DNA of 64,000 nucleotides, from positions 110,224,881 to 110,288,880 of the forward strand of contig NC_058519.1 in assembly GCF_904849725.1 (NCBI RefSeq). Reading direction: 5' to 3'. The stretch is from Hordeum vulgare subsp. vulgare. Lineage: Eukaryota > Streptophyta > Magnoliopsida > Poales > Poaceae. The translations under genes were made by a program, and so were the position numbers. This document shows positions 1 to 9,920 of the stretch, piece after piece. The notes under the pieces were generated by a model. That model was not told the origin of the DNA and ran no database searches. It was given only the letters and a program-made list of their open reading frames with translations. Every line of letters starts with the position of its first letter. Position 1 is the stretch's first letter.

Positions 1-281
1 CCAAAAATTCTGAAAGAATATGAAAATTAGGGAAATTCGCATATCAATCAGCAGCAAAAATAATCAACTCAAAAGCTTTTTCTGGATAGGAATTAAAAAT
101 AATTTCGTGAGCACAAAGTTTCTGTCTTTTTCAGCATGATTAAACAACTATCACCAAAACTAATCATAAAGGTTCTTCTTGGCACAAACACTAACTAAGA
201 CATAAAAAACACAATCATAACAGAATTATGATGGTGTGGACACAACAAAAAAGAAATTAAAAAGCAAAAATAAATTTATTC

Positions 282-299
282 ATTGGGTTGCCTCCCAAC
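282..299 (-). other. Post-stop hairpin of element 1
   Basis: TTGGG (283-287) pairs with CCCAA (294-298) around a 6-nt loop, about 90 nt after the ORF stop on the minus strand. The outermost G-C pair seen in elements A, B, E and F is lost here. Same position and loop as in its relatives. Confidence 0.6.
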
Positions 300-716
300 A
301 AGCACTATCGTTTAACGCCCCTAGCTAGGCTTAACGATTTCAATGATGCTCACATAAAAAGTAGTAGTAGAGATATGCAAAAGAGCATCATGAAAGGCAA
401 AAAACACGTATAAGTCTAACCCACTTCCTATGCATACAGATTTTGTGAGCAAACAATTTATGGGAACAAGAATTAACTAGCATAGGAAGGCAAAACAAGC
501 ATAACTTCAAAACGTTGAACACATAGAGAGGAAGCTTGATATTATTGCAATATGTAAAAGCATATGTTCCTCTCTCATAGTAATTTTCAGTAACATCATG
601 AAGGAATCTTACAATATAACTATCACACAAAGCATTCTTTTCATGATCAATTATAGCATAAGGGTCATCACCAAAACATCGGAAACAAAAAATATCATCT
701 TCATCATGCATAGCAT

Positions 717-2249
717 TGATACGTCCATTTTGCATCATGCTTTCATGTTGATATTTATTGCTTTATGGACTGTTATTATACTTTGTGGTACCATACTTAT
801 GCCTTTTCTCTCTTATTTTGCAAGGTTTATGTGAAGAGGGAGAATACTGGCAGCTGGAATTCTGGACTGGAAAAGGAGCAAGTCTGAGTCCTCTATTCTG
901 TGCAACTCCAAATGCCCTAAAAATCAACGTGGAATTTTTTGGGAATATATAAAAAATATTGGGCGAAAGAAGTGCGAGAGGGGAGCTGCCAGGGGGTCAC
1001 AAGCCTGGTGGCCGCGGCCTGCCCCCCTGGCCGCGGCAACAGGGCTTGTGGGCACCCTGGTGGCTCACTGGCCCCCCTCTTCTCCTATATGAAGGCTTTC
1101 GTCCGGAAAAAAAATCAGGGCGGAGCTTTTTCGTGGATTCTCTGCCGCCACATGGCGGAACTTGAGCAGAACCAATCTAGAGCTCCGGCAGGACGATCCT
1201 GCCGGGGAAACATCCCTCCCCGAGGGGGAAATCATCGCCATCGTCATCACCAACACTCCTCTCATCGGAGGGGACTCGTCTCCATCAACATCTTCATCAG
1301 CACCATCTCATCTCCAAACCCTAGTTCATCACTTGTAACCAATCTCCGTCTCGCGACTCCGATTGGTACTTGTAAGGTTGCTAGTAGTGTTGATTACTCT
1401 TTGTAGTTGATGCTAGTTGGATTACTTGGTGGAAGAGTTTATGTTCAGATCCTTGATGCTACTCATTACACCTCTGATCATGATTATGATTATGCTTTGT
1501 GAGTAGTTACTTTTGTTCCTGAGGACATGGGATAAGTCATGCTAATAATAGTCATGTGAATTTGGTATTCGTTCGGTATTTTGATATGTTGTATGTTGTT
1601 TTTCCTCTAGTGGTGTTATGTGAACGTCGACTACATAACACTTCACCATATTTTGGCCTAGAGGAAGGCATTGGGGAGTAGTAAGTAGATGATGGGTTGC
1701 TAGAGTGACAGAAGCTTAAACCCCCAGTCTATGTGTTGCTTCGTAAGGGGCTGATTTGGATCCACTAGTTTAATGCTATGGTTAGATGTTGTCTTAATTC
1801 TTCTTTCGTAGTTGCGGATGCTTGCGAGAGGGTTTAATCATAAGTGGGATGCTTGTCCAAGTAAGGGAAGTACCCAAGCGCCGGTCCACCCACATGTCAA
1901 ACTATCAAAGTAACGAACGCGAATCATATGAACATGACGAAACTAGCATGATAGAAATTCCTGTGTGTCCTTGGGAGCATTTTTCCTCCTATAAGACTTT
2001 GTTAAGGCTTGTCCCTTGCTACAAAAGGGATTGGGCCACTTTGCTGCACCGTTGCTACTACTTGTTACTTGTTGCTTTTCACCTACTACGTTTCACCTCA
2101 CTACACCATCACTTGTTACCGCTACTTTCAGTGCTTGCAGTTATTACCTTGCTGAAGACCGTTTATCACAGCCTTCTGCTCCTCGTGGGGTTTGACATTC
2201 TTACTTATCGAAAGGACTACGATTGATCCCCTATACTTGTGGGTCATCA
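717..2249 (+). mobile_element. Solo LTR, Athila-type (same family as element D)
   Basis: A 1533-bp LTR starting TGATACGTCC and ending GGGTCATCA, flanked by a perfect 5-bp TSD AGCAT (712-716 and 2250-2254). There is no internal domain, so it is the product of recombination between the two LTRs of a former full element. The sequence matches the LTR of element D (29396-30497 plus 48458-48879, opposite strand). It lies inside the ORF of element 1. Confidence 0.9.
998..1095 (+). promoter_or_regulatory. U3 hairpin and TATA box of the solo LTR
   Basis: CACAAGCC (998-1005) pairs with GGCTTGTG (1043-1050); inside, a second GC-only stem is formed by GCCGCGG (1011-1017) and CCGCGGC further right. A TATA-like CCTATATGAAGG starts at 1084, 34 bp after the hairpin. 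This matches the arrangement in the other Athila-type LTRs of the window. Confidence 0.65.
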
Positions 2250-2504
2250 AGCATCCCCAAGCTTGTGGTTTTGCATATCATTAGCATCATAGATATTCAA
2301 AGAACTCATACTAACAACATGGCAATCATGCTTTCCATTCAAGGAGCCCTCGTGAATCACTTCATAAATTTCTTCATCATAATTTTCAGATTCACGCATC
2401 TTAAGCAAAACTTCATAAAGATAATCTAGTCCACAAAACTCACTAGCAATTGGTTCAACATAATTGGATCTCTTAAAGAGATTAGCAAGTGGATGAGGAT
2501 CCAT

Positions 2505-2733
2505 ATCAATAGATTTTTAGCAAGCGAAGATGCAAGCATATTGAAGGCACATAGCACACAAGCAAAGGAAAGGCAAACGGAAAAGGCAAAAAAATGGAAT
2601 TTTTTTTTTAGAAGTGGGGGAGAGGAAAACGATAGGCAAAAGGCAAATAATGTAAATGCAAGAGATGAGTTTGCGATAGTTACTTGGTATGCTTCACTTG
2701 AATACTCCCCGGCAACGGCGCCAGAAATACTTC
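2505..2733 (-). other. Element 1 leader with tRNA-Asp primer binding site
   Basis: Non-coding leader between LTR and ORF. The primer binding site (2705-2723) reads TGGCGCCGTTGCCGGGGAG on the minus strand, complementary to the 3' end of plant tRNA-Asp without mismatch over 19 nt. The rest is rich in GCAAA/TTTGC words, as in the leaders of A, B, E and F. Confidence 0.85.
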
Positions 2734-4261
2734 TTGCTACCTCTTGAGCTTGCGTTGGTTTTTCCCTTGAAGAGGAAAGGGTGATGCAGCAAAGTAGTGA
2801 TAAGTATTTCCCTCAGTTTGAGAACCAAGGTATCAATCCAGTAGGAGTATCAAGATGCGGCACCAATGTACGTGCGCAAAAACAAACAAACTTGCACCCA
2901 ACGCTATAAAGGGGTTGTCAATCCCTTCACGATTACTTGCAAGGTGAGATTTGAAGGTAAAAAGTGCAACAAAGTATTTTTGGTATTTTTGTAGATCTGA
3001 ATATATGATGTGAAGTAGACCCGGGGGCCATAGTGTTCACTAGAGGCTTCTCTCATGATAGCAAGTATTACGGTGGGTGAACGATTTATTGTCGAGCAAT
3101 TGATAGAACCGCGCAAAGTCATGACGAAATCTAAGGAAATGATCATACATATAGGCATCACGTCCGAGACAAGTAGACCGATACTATCTGCATCTACTAC
3201 TATTACTCCACACATCGTCCACTATCCAGCATGCATCTAGTGTATTAAGTTCATAACAAATGGAGTAACGCCTTAAGCAAGATGACATGATGTAGAAGGA
3301 TAAATTCATGCAATATGATATAAACCCCATATTTTTACCCTTGATGGCAACAACATGATGCGTGCCTCGCTACCCTTTCTGTCAATGGGTGAGGACACCG
3401 CATGGTTTGAACCCAAAACCAAGCACTTCTCCCATTGCAAGAATTATAGGTCAAGTTGGCCAAACGAAACCCATAACTCAAAGAGAATTACAAGGGTACG
3501 AAATCATGCATATAAGAGATCAGAGGAGACTCAAATAATATTCATAGATAATCTGATCATAAATCCACAATTCATCGGATCTCGACAAACACACCGCAAA
3601 AGAAAGTTACATCAGACAGATCTCCATGAAGATCATGGAGAACTTTGTATTGAAGATCCAAGAGAGGGAAGAAGCCATCTAGCTACTAGCTATGGACCCG
3701 AAGGTCTGTGGTGAACTACTCACGCATCATCGGAGAGGCAATGGTGTTGATGAAGAAGCCCTCCATGTCCCAATCCCCCTCTGGCAGGGCACTAGAACGG
3801 TCCCCAGATGGGATCTTGCGGAGACAGAAGCTTTCGGCGGCGGAAAAGTATTTTCGTGGCTCTCTTCTTTGGTTTCGGGATTTTAGAGAATTTATAGGCG
3901 AAAGAGGGAGGGAAAAGGAGGCACGTGGGGCCCACAAGCCTGCCACGCGCCCCCTTAGGGCGCGCCTAGGGGGCTTGTGACCTCCCAAGAGGTCTCCTGC
4001 CTTGGTTCTCAAGTCCCCTGCGTATTTTCTGTTATGGAAAAAATCATCCCGCAGGTTTTATTCCATTTGGACTCCATTTGATATTCTTTTCTGAAAAAGG
4101 TCAAAAACACGTAAAAACCAGAAACTGGCACGAGGCACTGAGTTAATAGGTTAGTCCCGAAAAAGATATAAAATAGCATATTCATGCATATAAAACATCC
4201 AAAGTTAACAAGATAATAGCATGGAACCATCAAAAATTATAGATACGTTCGAGACGTATCA
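2734..4261 (-). repeat. 5' LTR of element 1
   Basis: A 1528-bp LTR in minus orientation, bounded by TG at 2734 and CA at 4260-4261. It contains the U3 hairpin, the TATA box and the Sabrina-type region with the 9-bp CTCCATGA/TCATGGAG inverted repeat near 3627-3645. Unlike A, B, E and F, its 3' terminus carries no PBS-like copy. Confidence 0.85.
3886..3979 (-). promoter_or_regulatory. U3 hairpin and TATA box of element 1 LTR
   Basis: CACAAGCC (3933-3940) pairs with GGCTTGTG (3972-3979). The inner stem is CGCGCCC/GGGCGCG around a 5-nt loop, different in sequence from the inner stems of A and B but fully paired. On the minus strand the TATA box CCTATAAATT lies about 34 bp downstream (3886-3899). 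Confidence 0.65.
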
Positions 4262-4907
4262 GTGTGCACACCTAGGGTTCCCTCCCTAGGGGTGGCGGCA
4301 GCCCTAGATGGCCAGGGAGGGCCAGCGGCCAAGGTGGAGAGGAGGGCGGCACCATAGGTGGGCCTTGGGCACCTCTGCGCCTAGGGTTTGCCCCCTCCAC
4401 CTCTCCTTGCGCCTTGGGCTGAGAGGGGAGGGTGCACCAGCCCACTTTGGGCTGGTCTCCTTCCACCTTTTGGCCCATGAAGCCTCTTGGGGCTGGTGGC
4501 TCCTCCCGGTGGCCCTCGGAACCCTTCCGGTGGTCCCGGTATGTTACCAGTGTCGCCAGAAACACTTCCGGTGTCCGAAACCTCACATCCTATATATCAA
4601 TCTTTACCTCCAGACCATTCTGGAGCTCCTCGTGACGTCCGGGATGTCATCCCGGACTCCGAACAACCTTCGGTAACCATGTACACTATTTCCCTATAAC
4701 CTTGGCGTCATCGAACCTTAAGTGTGTAGACCCTACGGGTTTAGGAGACATGCAGACATGACCCACACATCTCTCCGGCCAATAACCAACAGCGGAGTCT
4801 GGATATCCATTTTGGTTCCCACATGTTCCATGATGATCTCATCGGATGAACCACGATGTCAAGGATTCAATCAATCTCGTATGCAATTCCCTTTGTCTAT
4901 CGGTATG
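4262..4907 (-). repeat. BARE/Angela-like copia LTR, piece 1
   Basis: Part of a Ty1-copia LTR in minus orientation, matching 15040-15710 of the better preserved LTR. Cut on the left by element 1 and on the right by element A, after whose 3' end the same LTR resumes at 13195. A short inverted repeat CCTAGGG (4271-4277) / CCCTAGG (4284-4290) lies at the position of the pre-TATA hairpin of the other BARE-like LTR. No coding content. Confidence 0.8.
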
Positions 4908-6512
4908 TGATACGTCTCAAACGTATCTATAATTTTTGATGGTTTCGCGCTGTTATCTTGTCATCTTTGGATGTTTTGTTTACCTTTTTTTATCTTTTTT
5001 GGGACTAACTTATTAATTCAGCGCCAAGTGCCAATTCCTGTTTTTCTGTGTTTTTTACTTTTTCAGATCTGATTTTGGAACGGAGTCCAAACGGAATAAA
5101 ATCCCCGAAATAAATTTTTCCAGAACGGAAGAAGATCGGGAGGCTTGAGGGCCAAGGCAGTGGGCTCACACGGAGACCACAAGCCCTGTTGCCGCGGCCA
5201 GGGGGCCCGCGGCAACTAGGCTTGTGGCCTCCCTGGCGCTCCCCTGCCCTAGCTCTTTGGCCTATAAATTCCCTAAAAATCCAGAAAAAATCAGGGCATC
5301 CACGAAAACACTTTTCCGCCGCCGCAAGCTTCCGTTTCCGCGAGATCTCATATGGAGACCCTTCCCGGTGCCCTGCCGGAGGGGACTTCGGAGTTGGAGG
5401 GCTTCTACATCAACATCATCGCCTCTCCAATGACTCGTGAGTAGTCTACTTCAGACCTACGGGTCCGTAGTTAGTAGCTAGATGGCTTCTTCTCTCTCTT
5501 GGATCTTCAATACAAAGTTCTCCATGATCTTCATGGAGATCAATCCGATGTAATCCTCTTTGCCGGTGTGTTTGTTGAGATCCGATGAATTGTGGATTTG
5601 TGATCAGATTATCTATGAACTATATTTGAGTCTTTGCTGATTTCTTATATGCATGATTTGATATCCTTGTAAGTCCCTCCGAGTCTTGTATTTTGTTTGG
5701 CCAACTAGATCTATGATTCTTGCAATGGGAGAAGTGCTTGGTTTTGGGTTCATACCATGTGGTGACCTTTCCTAGTGACAGAAGGGGCAGCAAGGCACGC
5801 ATCGTGTTGTGGCCATCAAGGGTAACAAGATGGGATTTTATCATAGATATGAGATTGTCCATCTACATCATGTCATCTTGCTTAAGGCGTTACTCTGTTC
5901 TTTTGGACTTAATACACTAGATGCATGTTGGATAGCGGTCGACGTGTGGAGTAATAGTAGTAGATGCAGAAAGTATCGGTCTACTTGTTTTGGACGTGAT
6001 GCCTATAGATATAATCATTGCCTTAGATAACGTCACGACTTTGCGCGGTTCTATCAATTGCTCAATAGTAATTCGTTCACCCACCATCTACATGCTTTCA
6101 TGAGAGAAGCCACTAGTGAACACTACGGCCCCCGGGCCTATTCACAACTATTGTTTCCACTTTCACTTTTACTTTGCTTGTTTACTTTGTTGCTTTCAGT
6201 TCTCACTTTGCAAACAATCTATAAGGGATTGACAACCCCTTCATAGCGTTGGGTGCAAGCTCTTTGTGTTTGTGCAGGTACTTGTGACTTGATGATATCT
6301 TCCACTGGTTCGATACCTTGGTTCTCAAAAGTGAGGGAAATACTTACCGCCGCTGTGCTACATCACCATTTCCTCTTCAAGGGAACACCAACGCAAGGCT
6401 CCAAGGCCGCGGGGAAATCCTTTGCATATTTTCCAAGGAAGTCCCTAAAGGCGTAGCCGTAGCTGCAGGATTCCTGACGCCGTACCAGGAAAGGTCTGTT
6501 GTCGCAGTAGCA
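4908..6512 (+). repeat. 5' LTR of element A
   Basis: A 1605-bp LTR from TGATACGTCTC to GCAGTAGCA. It holds the U3 hairpin and TATA box (5178-5270), a perfect 9-bp inverted repeat TCTCCATGA/TCATGGAGA (5519-5539), and near its 3' end a PBS-like tract (around 6470-6492) resembling the true primer binding site that follows. Confidence 0.92.
5178..5270 (+). promoter_or_regulatory. U3 hairpin and TATA box, element A 5' LTR
   Basis: Best-formed copy of the hairpin. CACAAGCC (5178-5185) pairs with GGCTTGTG (5219-5226); after a 2/2 internal loop, GTTGCCGCGG (5188-5197) pairs perfectly with CCGCGGCAAC (5207-5216); the loop is 9 nt. The TATA box CCTATAAATT starts at 5261, 35 bp downstream. The hairpin is therefore upstream of the likely transcription start, i.e. 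in U3. Confidence 0.75.
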
Positions 6513-6826
6513 GAAGGATTTCTGGCACCGTTGCCGGGGAGGATCAAGTCAAGAGTAGTCTCTTGTCAACATGCTGACCTTTGGCGCAGGGAGGAGATCT
6601 ATCCAAGTAGGTGTCACAAACTCATCTCTTGCATTTACCTTTTTTGCGAGTTGCCTCTCGTTTTCCTTTCCCCCACTTCACATTTTCCATTTTCATTTGC
6701 CTTTCTCCTTTGCCGTTTTCATTTGCCTTTTTGTCGTTTTCTTTTGCCGTTTTCTTTTGCCCTTTGTCGTTTTCCTTTGCCAGTTTTCTTGCTTGCTTGT
6801 GTGCTTGTTTGTTTGTTGAAGTCATC
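6513..6826 (+). other. Leader of element A with tRNA-Asp primer binding site
   Basis: The PBS is 6523-6541, matching TGGCGCCGTTGCCGGGGAG with one mismatch. The remainder (about 6640-6800) is pyrimidine-rich with many repeats of the words TTTGCC and GTTTTC, conserved in B, E and F. It may be an unstructured 5' leader or packaging region; that is inference. Confidence 0.85.
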
Positions 6827-8902
6827 ATGGCTAAAAACACCAAACTTTGCGACTTCTCGAGTACCAATAATAATGATTTTATTAGTACTCCGATTGCTCC
6901 CACCACTAGTGCGGAATCGTATGAAATCAACGTAGCTTTGCTTAATCTTGTTATGAAAGAGAAATTCTCTGGCCTTCCTAGTGAAGATGTCGCATCCCAT
7001 CTCAATACCTTCATTGAGCTTTGCAATATGCAAAAGAAAAGAGATGTGGATAATGACGTGATTAAGTTGAAGCTTTTTACTTTCTCGTTGCAAGATCGCG
7101 CAAAAACTTGGTTTTGTTCTTTGCCTAAAAATAGTATCGATTCTTGGGATAAGTGCAAAGATGCTTACATATCCAAGTGTTTTCTGCCGCCTAAGATTAT
7201 CTCCTTACTTAACGATATCATGAATTTCAAGCAACTTGATCATGAACACGTTGCACAATCTTGGGAGAGGATGAAGTTAATGATTAGAAATTGTCCCGCT
7301 CATGGCTTGAGTTTGTGAATGATTATACAAATCTTTTACGCTAGTTTGAATTTCGCTTCTCGCATTATCTTGGACTCCGCCTCAGGTGGAACATTCATGG
7401 AAATCACGTTAGGAGACACTACAAAACTCCTAGACAATATCATGACCAACTACTCTCAGTGGCACACTGAAAGGTCACCTCCTAGCGAAAAGGTACACGC
7501 TATAGAAGAAATTAACTCGCTTAGTGCTAAGATGGACGAGTTGATGAATTTGGTTGCTAGTAGAAATGCTCCTTTAGATCCTAATGACATGCCACTATCT
7601 TCCTTGATTGAGAGTAGCAATGCTAGTTTGGACGTTCATTTTGTTGGTAGGAACAATTTTGGCAACAACAATGCTTTTAGAGGAAACTATGTTCCTAGGC
7701 CTTTTCCTGGTAACTCCTCTAACAATTATGGCAATTCCTACAACAAAACTTATGGAAATCACAACAAATTACCCTCTGATTTAGAGAGTAATATCCAAGA
7801 GTTCATCAACTCTCAAAAGAATTTCAATGCGTCCATAGAGGAAAAACTACTCAAAATAGACGATTTGGCTAAGAGCGTTGATAGGATGTCTTGTGATATT
7901 GATGCTTTGAAAGTTAGATGTGCTCCTCCCAAGGTCAACTTGGATGAAACTTTCAAAGCTATGCGTGTCTCCATGAATGAGAGCAAAGAAAGAACCGCCC
8001 AAATTCTTGCTAGGCATGAATGGTTTAAAAGGGTGTGTTCTAGTGATGCAAATCATGAAGATCTTAAAGTGGTTGGTGTGACTCCTCTTGAATCTTTGTT
8101 TTCGCGTGTCAAACCTATTGATGAAGGGGCTGGATATGAATCCACTTTGGTTGAAAAATGCCCCCATGATTCGGAGTCCACCTATCTTGATGATAAAGGT
8201 GTGGAGAGTGGAGTAGAAGAAATCAAAATTTTGGGTAGTAATGAAACTCCCACTTTGGATTTCAAGGAATTCAATTATGATAGTTGCTCCTTGTTTGAAT
8301 GCATTTCCTTGATGCAATCCATTGCAAACTCTCCACATGCTTATAGCCAAAGCAAAGCCTTTACCGCTCATATCATAGATGCTATGATGAAATCTTTTGA
8401 AGAGAAGCTCGAATTAGAAGTCTCTATACCTAGAAAACTTCATGATGAGTGGGAACCTACTATCAAAATCAAAATCAAAAACTATGAATGCAATGCTTTG
8501 TGTGATTTGGGTGCTAGTGTTTCCGCGATTCCAAAGTCTTTATGTGATATTCTTGGTTTTCATGAGATTGAAGAGTGTTCTCTTAATTTGCATCTTGCGG
8601 ATTCTACTGTCAAGAAACCCATGGGAAGGATCGATGATGTTATTATTGTTGCAAATAAGAACTATGTACCCGTGGATTTCATTGTACTTGACATAGATTG
8701 CAATCCTTCATGTGCCATTATTCTTGGTAGACCTTTCCTAAGGACTATTGGTGCTATCATCGATATGAAGGAAGGGAATATTAGATTTCAATTTCCCCTA
8801 AAGAAGGGCATGGAGCATTTTCCTAGAAAGAAAATAAGATTTCCTTATGAATCTATGATGAGGGCTACTTATGGTTTGACCACCAAAGATGACTATACGT
8901 GA
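6827..8902 (+). pseudogene. gag-protease of element A, one nonsense codon
   Basis: A 692-codon frame starting at ATG 6827 after the leader. An in-frame TGA at 7316-7318 (codon 164) stands where element E has a Trp codon; downstream the frame is open to the stop at 8902. The N-terminal third is the retrotransposon Gag core (WFCSLPKNSIDSWDKC, ISLLNDIMNFKQ). The middle has an Asn/Gly-rich stretch and no CCHC zinc knuckle. The C-terminal part is a retroviral-type aspartic protease: active-site-like CDLGASVSAIP near residue 560 and the ILGRPFLRT flap/hydrophobic motif near 635. No RT, RNase H or integrase follows. Family assignment is firm; function is presumably lost unless the stop is read through. 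Confidence 0.88.
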
Positions 8903-8947
8903 TTCCATCACCTTATGCCTAGCTAAGGGCGTTAAACAATAGCGCTT

Positions 8948-8965
8948 GTTGGGAGGCAACCCAAC
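8948..8965 (+). other. Post-stop hairpin of element A
   Basis: GTTGGG (8948-8953) pairs with CCCAAC (8960-8965) around loop AGGCAA, 46 nt after the gag-protease stop. Present in every Sabrina-like element here and, with both strands of the stem changed, in element C. Confidence 0.65.
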
Positions 8966-9817
8966 AAATCTATCCTTTTTCTTTCTGTTTTGTGTTTTGC
9001 ACACTTCCATAATTCTGTTATGATTGTGTTTTTTGTGTTTATTTTTGCGTTTGTGCCAAGCAAAACCGTTATGATTAGTCTTGGGGATGATCGTTTGGTC
9101 ATGCTGGAAAAGACAGAAACTTTCTGCTCACGAAAAGAATTTTATTTTTTTTCTGTAAGAGCTTTTGAGTTGATTCTTTTTGCTTCTGAATTCTACGCAA
9201 ATTCTTCAGACTGTCGAAATTTTTCAGAATTTCTGAAGTACCAGAAGTATACGAAGTATAGAGATTGCTACAGACTGGTCTGCTGTTAACAGATTTTGTT
9301 TTTGTTGTGTTGGTTGCTTATTTTGATGAAACTATGGATAGTATCGGGGGGTATTAGCCATGGAAGATTGAAAATACAGTAACCCAACATCAACATAAGC
9401 ATAGTTTAAGTTTGCTACCGTACCTAAGGAAGTGGTGGTTTGCTTTCTTATACTAATGTTATCACGAGTTTCTGTTTAAGTTTCGTGTTGTGAAGTTATC
9501 AAGTTTTGGGTGAAGTTCTTTTGGACAAAAAGATAAAGGGTGGAAAGAGCTCAAGCTTGGGGATGCCCAAGGCACCCCAAGTTGATTCAAGGATGTCGTA
9601 AAAGCCTAAGCTTGGGGATGCCCTGGGAAGGCATCCCCTCTTTCGTCTTCAATCCATCGGTAATGTTACTTGGGGCTATATTTTTATTCACCACATGTTA
9701 TGTGTTTTGCTTGGAGCGTCTTGTATCGTAGGAGTCTTTTATTTTTGTTGTGTCACAATCATCCTTGCTGCACACCTAGAGAGAGAGACATGCACTCACC
9801 GTGATTTTGTCGAGCTT

Positions 9818-9920
9818 CACTTATATCCTTTGGTTAGAACAATTCAGCTCACATGTGCTTCACTTATATCTTTTGAGCTAGTTGATTTTCCTCTATGTGC
9901 TTCACTTATATCTTTTATAG
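9818..9920 (+). repeat. Imperfect direct repeats CTTCACTTATATC
   Basis: Three spaced copies of a CTTCACTTATATCYTTT unit within about 100 bp, separated by 20-35 bp of partly similar sequence. Equivalent repeats lie in B (22375-22475, minus), E (52745-52850, minus), F (63773-63875) and weakly in C (34350-34420). Confidence 0.6.

Larger units (their letters stand above)
388..2504 (-). pseudogene. Element 1 ORF of unknown function, split by a solo LTR
   Basis: The ORF starts at the ATG complementary to 2502-2504, soon after the primer binding site, and is cut at 2250 by the solo LTR; it resumes at 716 and stops at 388-390. Removing the LTR and one TSD copy leaves the two halves in the same frame, so the insertion is the only interruption seen. 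The N-terminal half contains ANLFKRS and RESENYDEE, the C-terminal half NYYERG and MHRKWVRL. It is clearly related to the 255-residue ORF of element F but lacks a central block of about 60 residues. No known domain, zinc knuckle or protease motif is visible. Function unknown; it occupies the place gag-protease has in sister elements. Confidence 0.7.
1..4261 (-). mobile_element. Element 1: Sabrina-like Athila-lineage non-autonomous LTR retrotransposon, partial
   Basis: Right-hand part of a minus-strand gypsy-type element. Reading on the minus strand: 5' LTR (4261 to 2734), tRNA-Asp primer binding site, short leader, an ORF of unknown function, then 3' non-coding sequence running out of the window at base 1. 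The LTR starts TGATACGTC and ends CA. The 3' region matches that of elements A, B, E and F. A solo LTR of another family is inserted in the ORF. The element sits in a BARE-like LTR that resumes at 4262; its TSD partner lies left of the window. The Sabrina name is tentative. Confidence 0.85.

Noticed and set aside
2705..2723. Possible tRNA gene at the TGGCGCCGTTGCCGGGGAG sequences
   Set aside because: Only the 3' terminal complement of tRNA-Asp is present, directly next to an LTR end; it is a primer binding site.
6622..7158. Lys/Asn-rich antisense ORF over the leader and Gag start (also 25136-25666, 55504-56121)
   Set aside because: Translation of the repetitive leader on the wrong strand; low complexity.
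7847..8371. 174-codon antisense ORF opposite gag-protease, also at 23923-24447 and 54291-54815
   Set aside because: The same length in three copies reflects sequence homology and codon usage of the sense gene; no start context, domain or separate conservation seen.
9540..9620. Repeated AAGCTTGGGGATGC motifs considered as a CRISPR-like or satellite array
   Set aside because: Only two or three dispersed copies per element, matching the polypurine tract; no regular spacers, and this is plant DNA.
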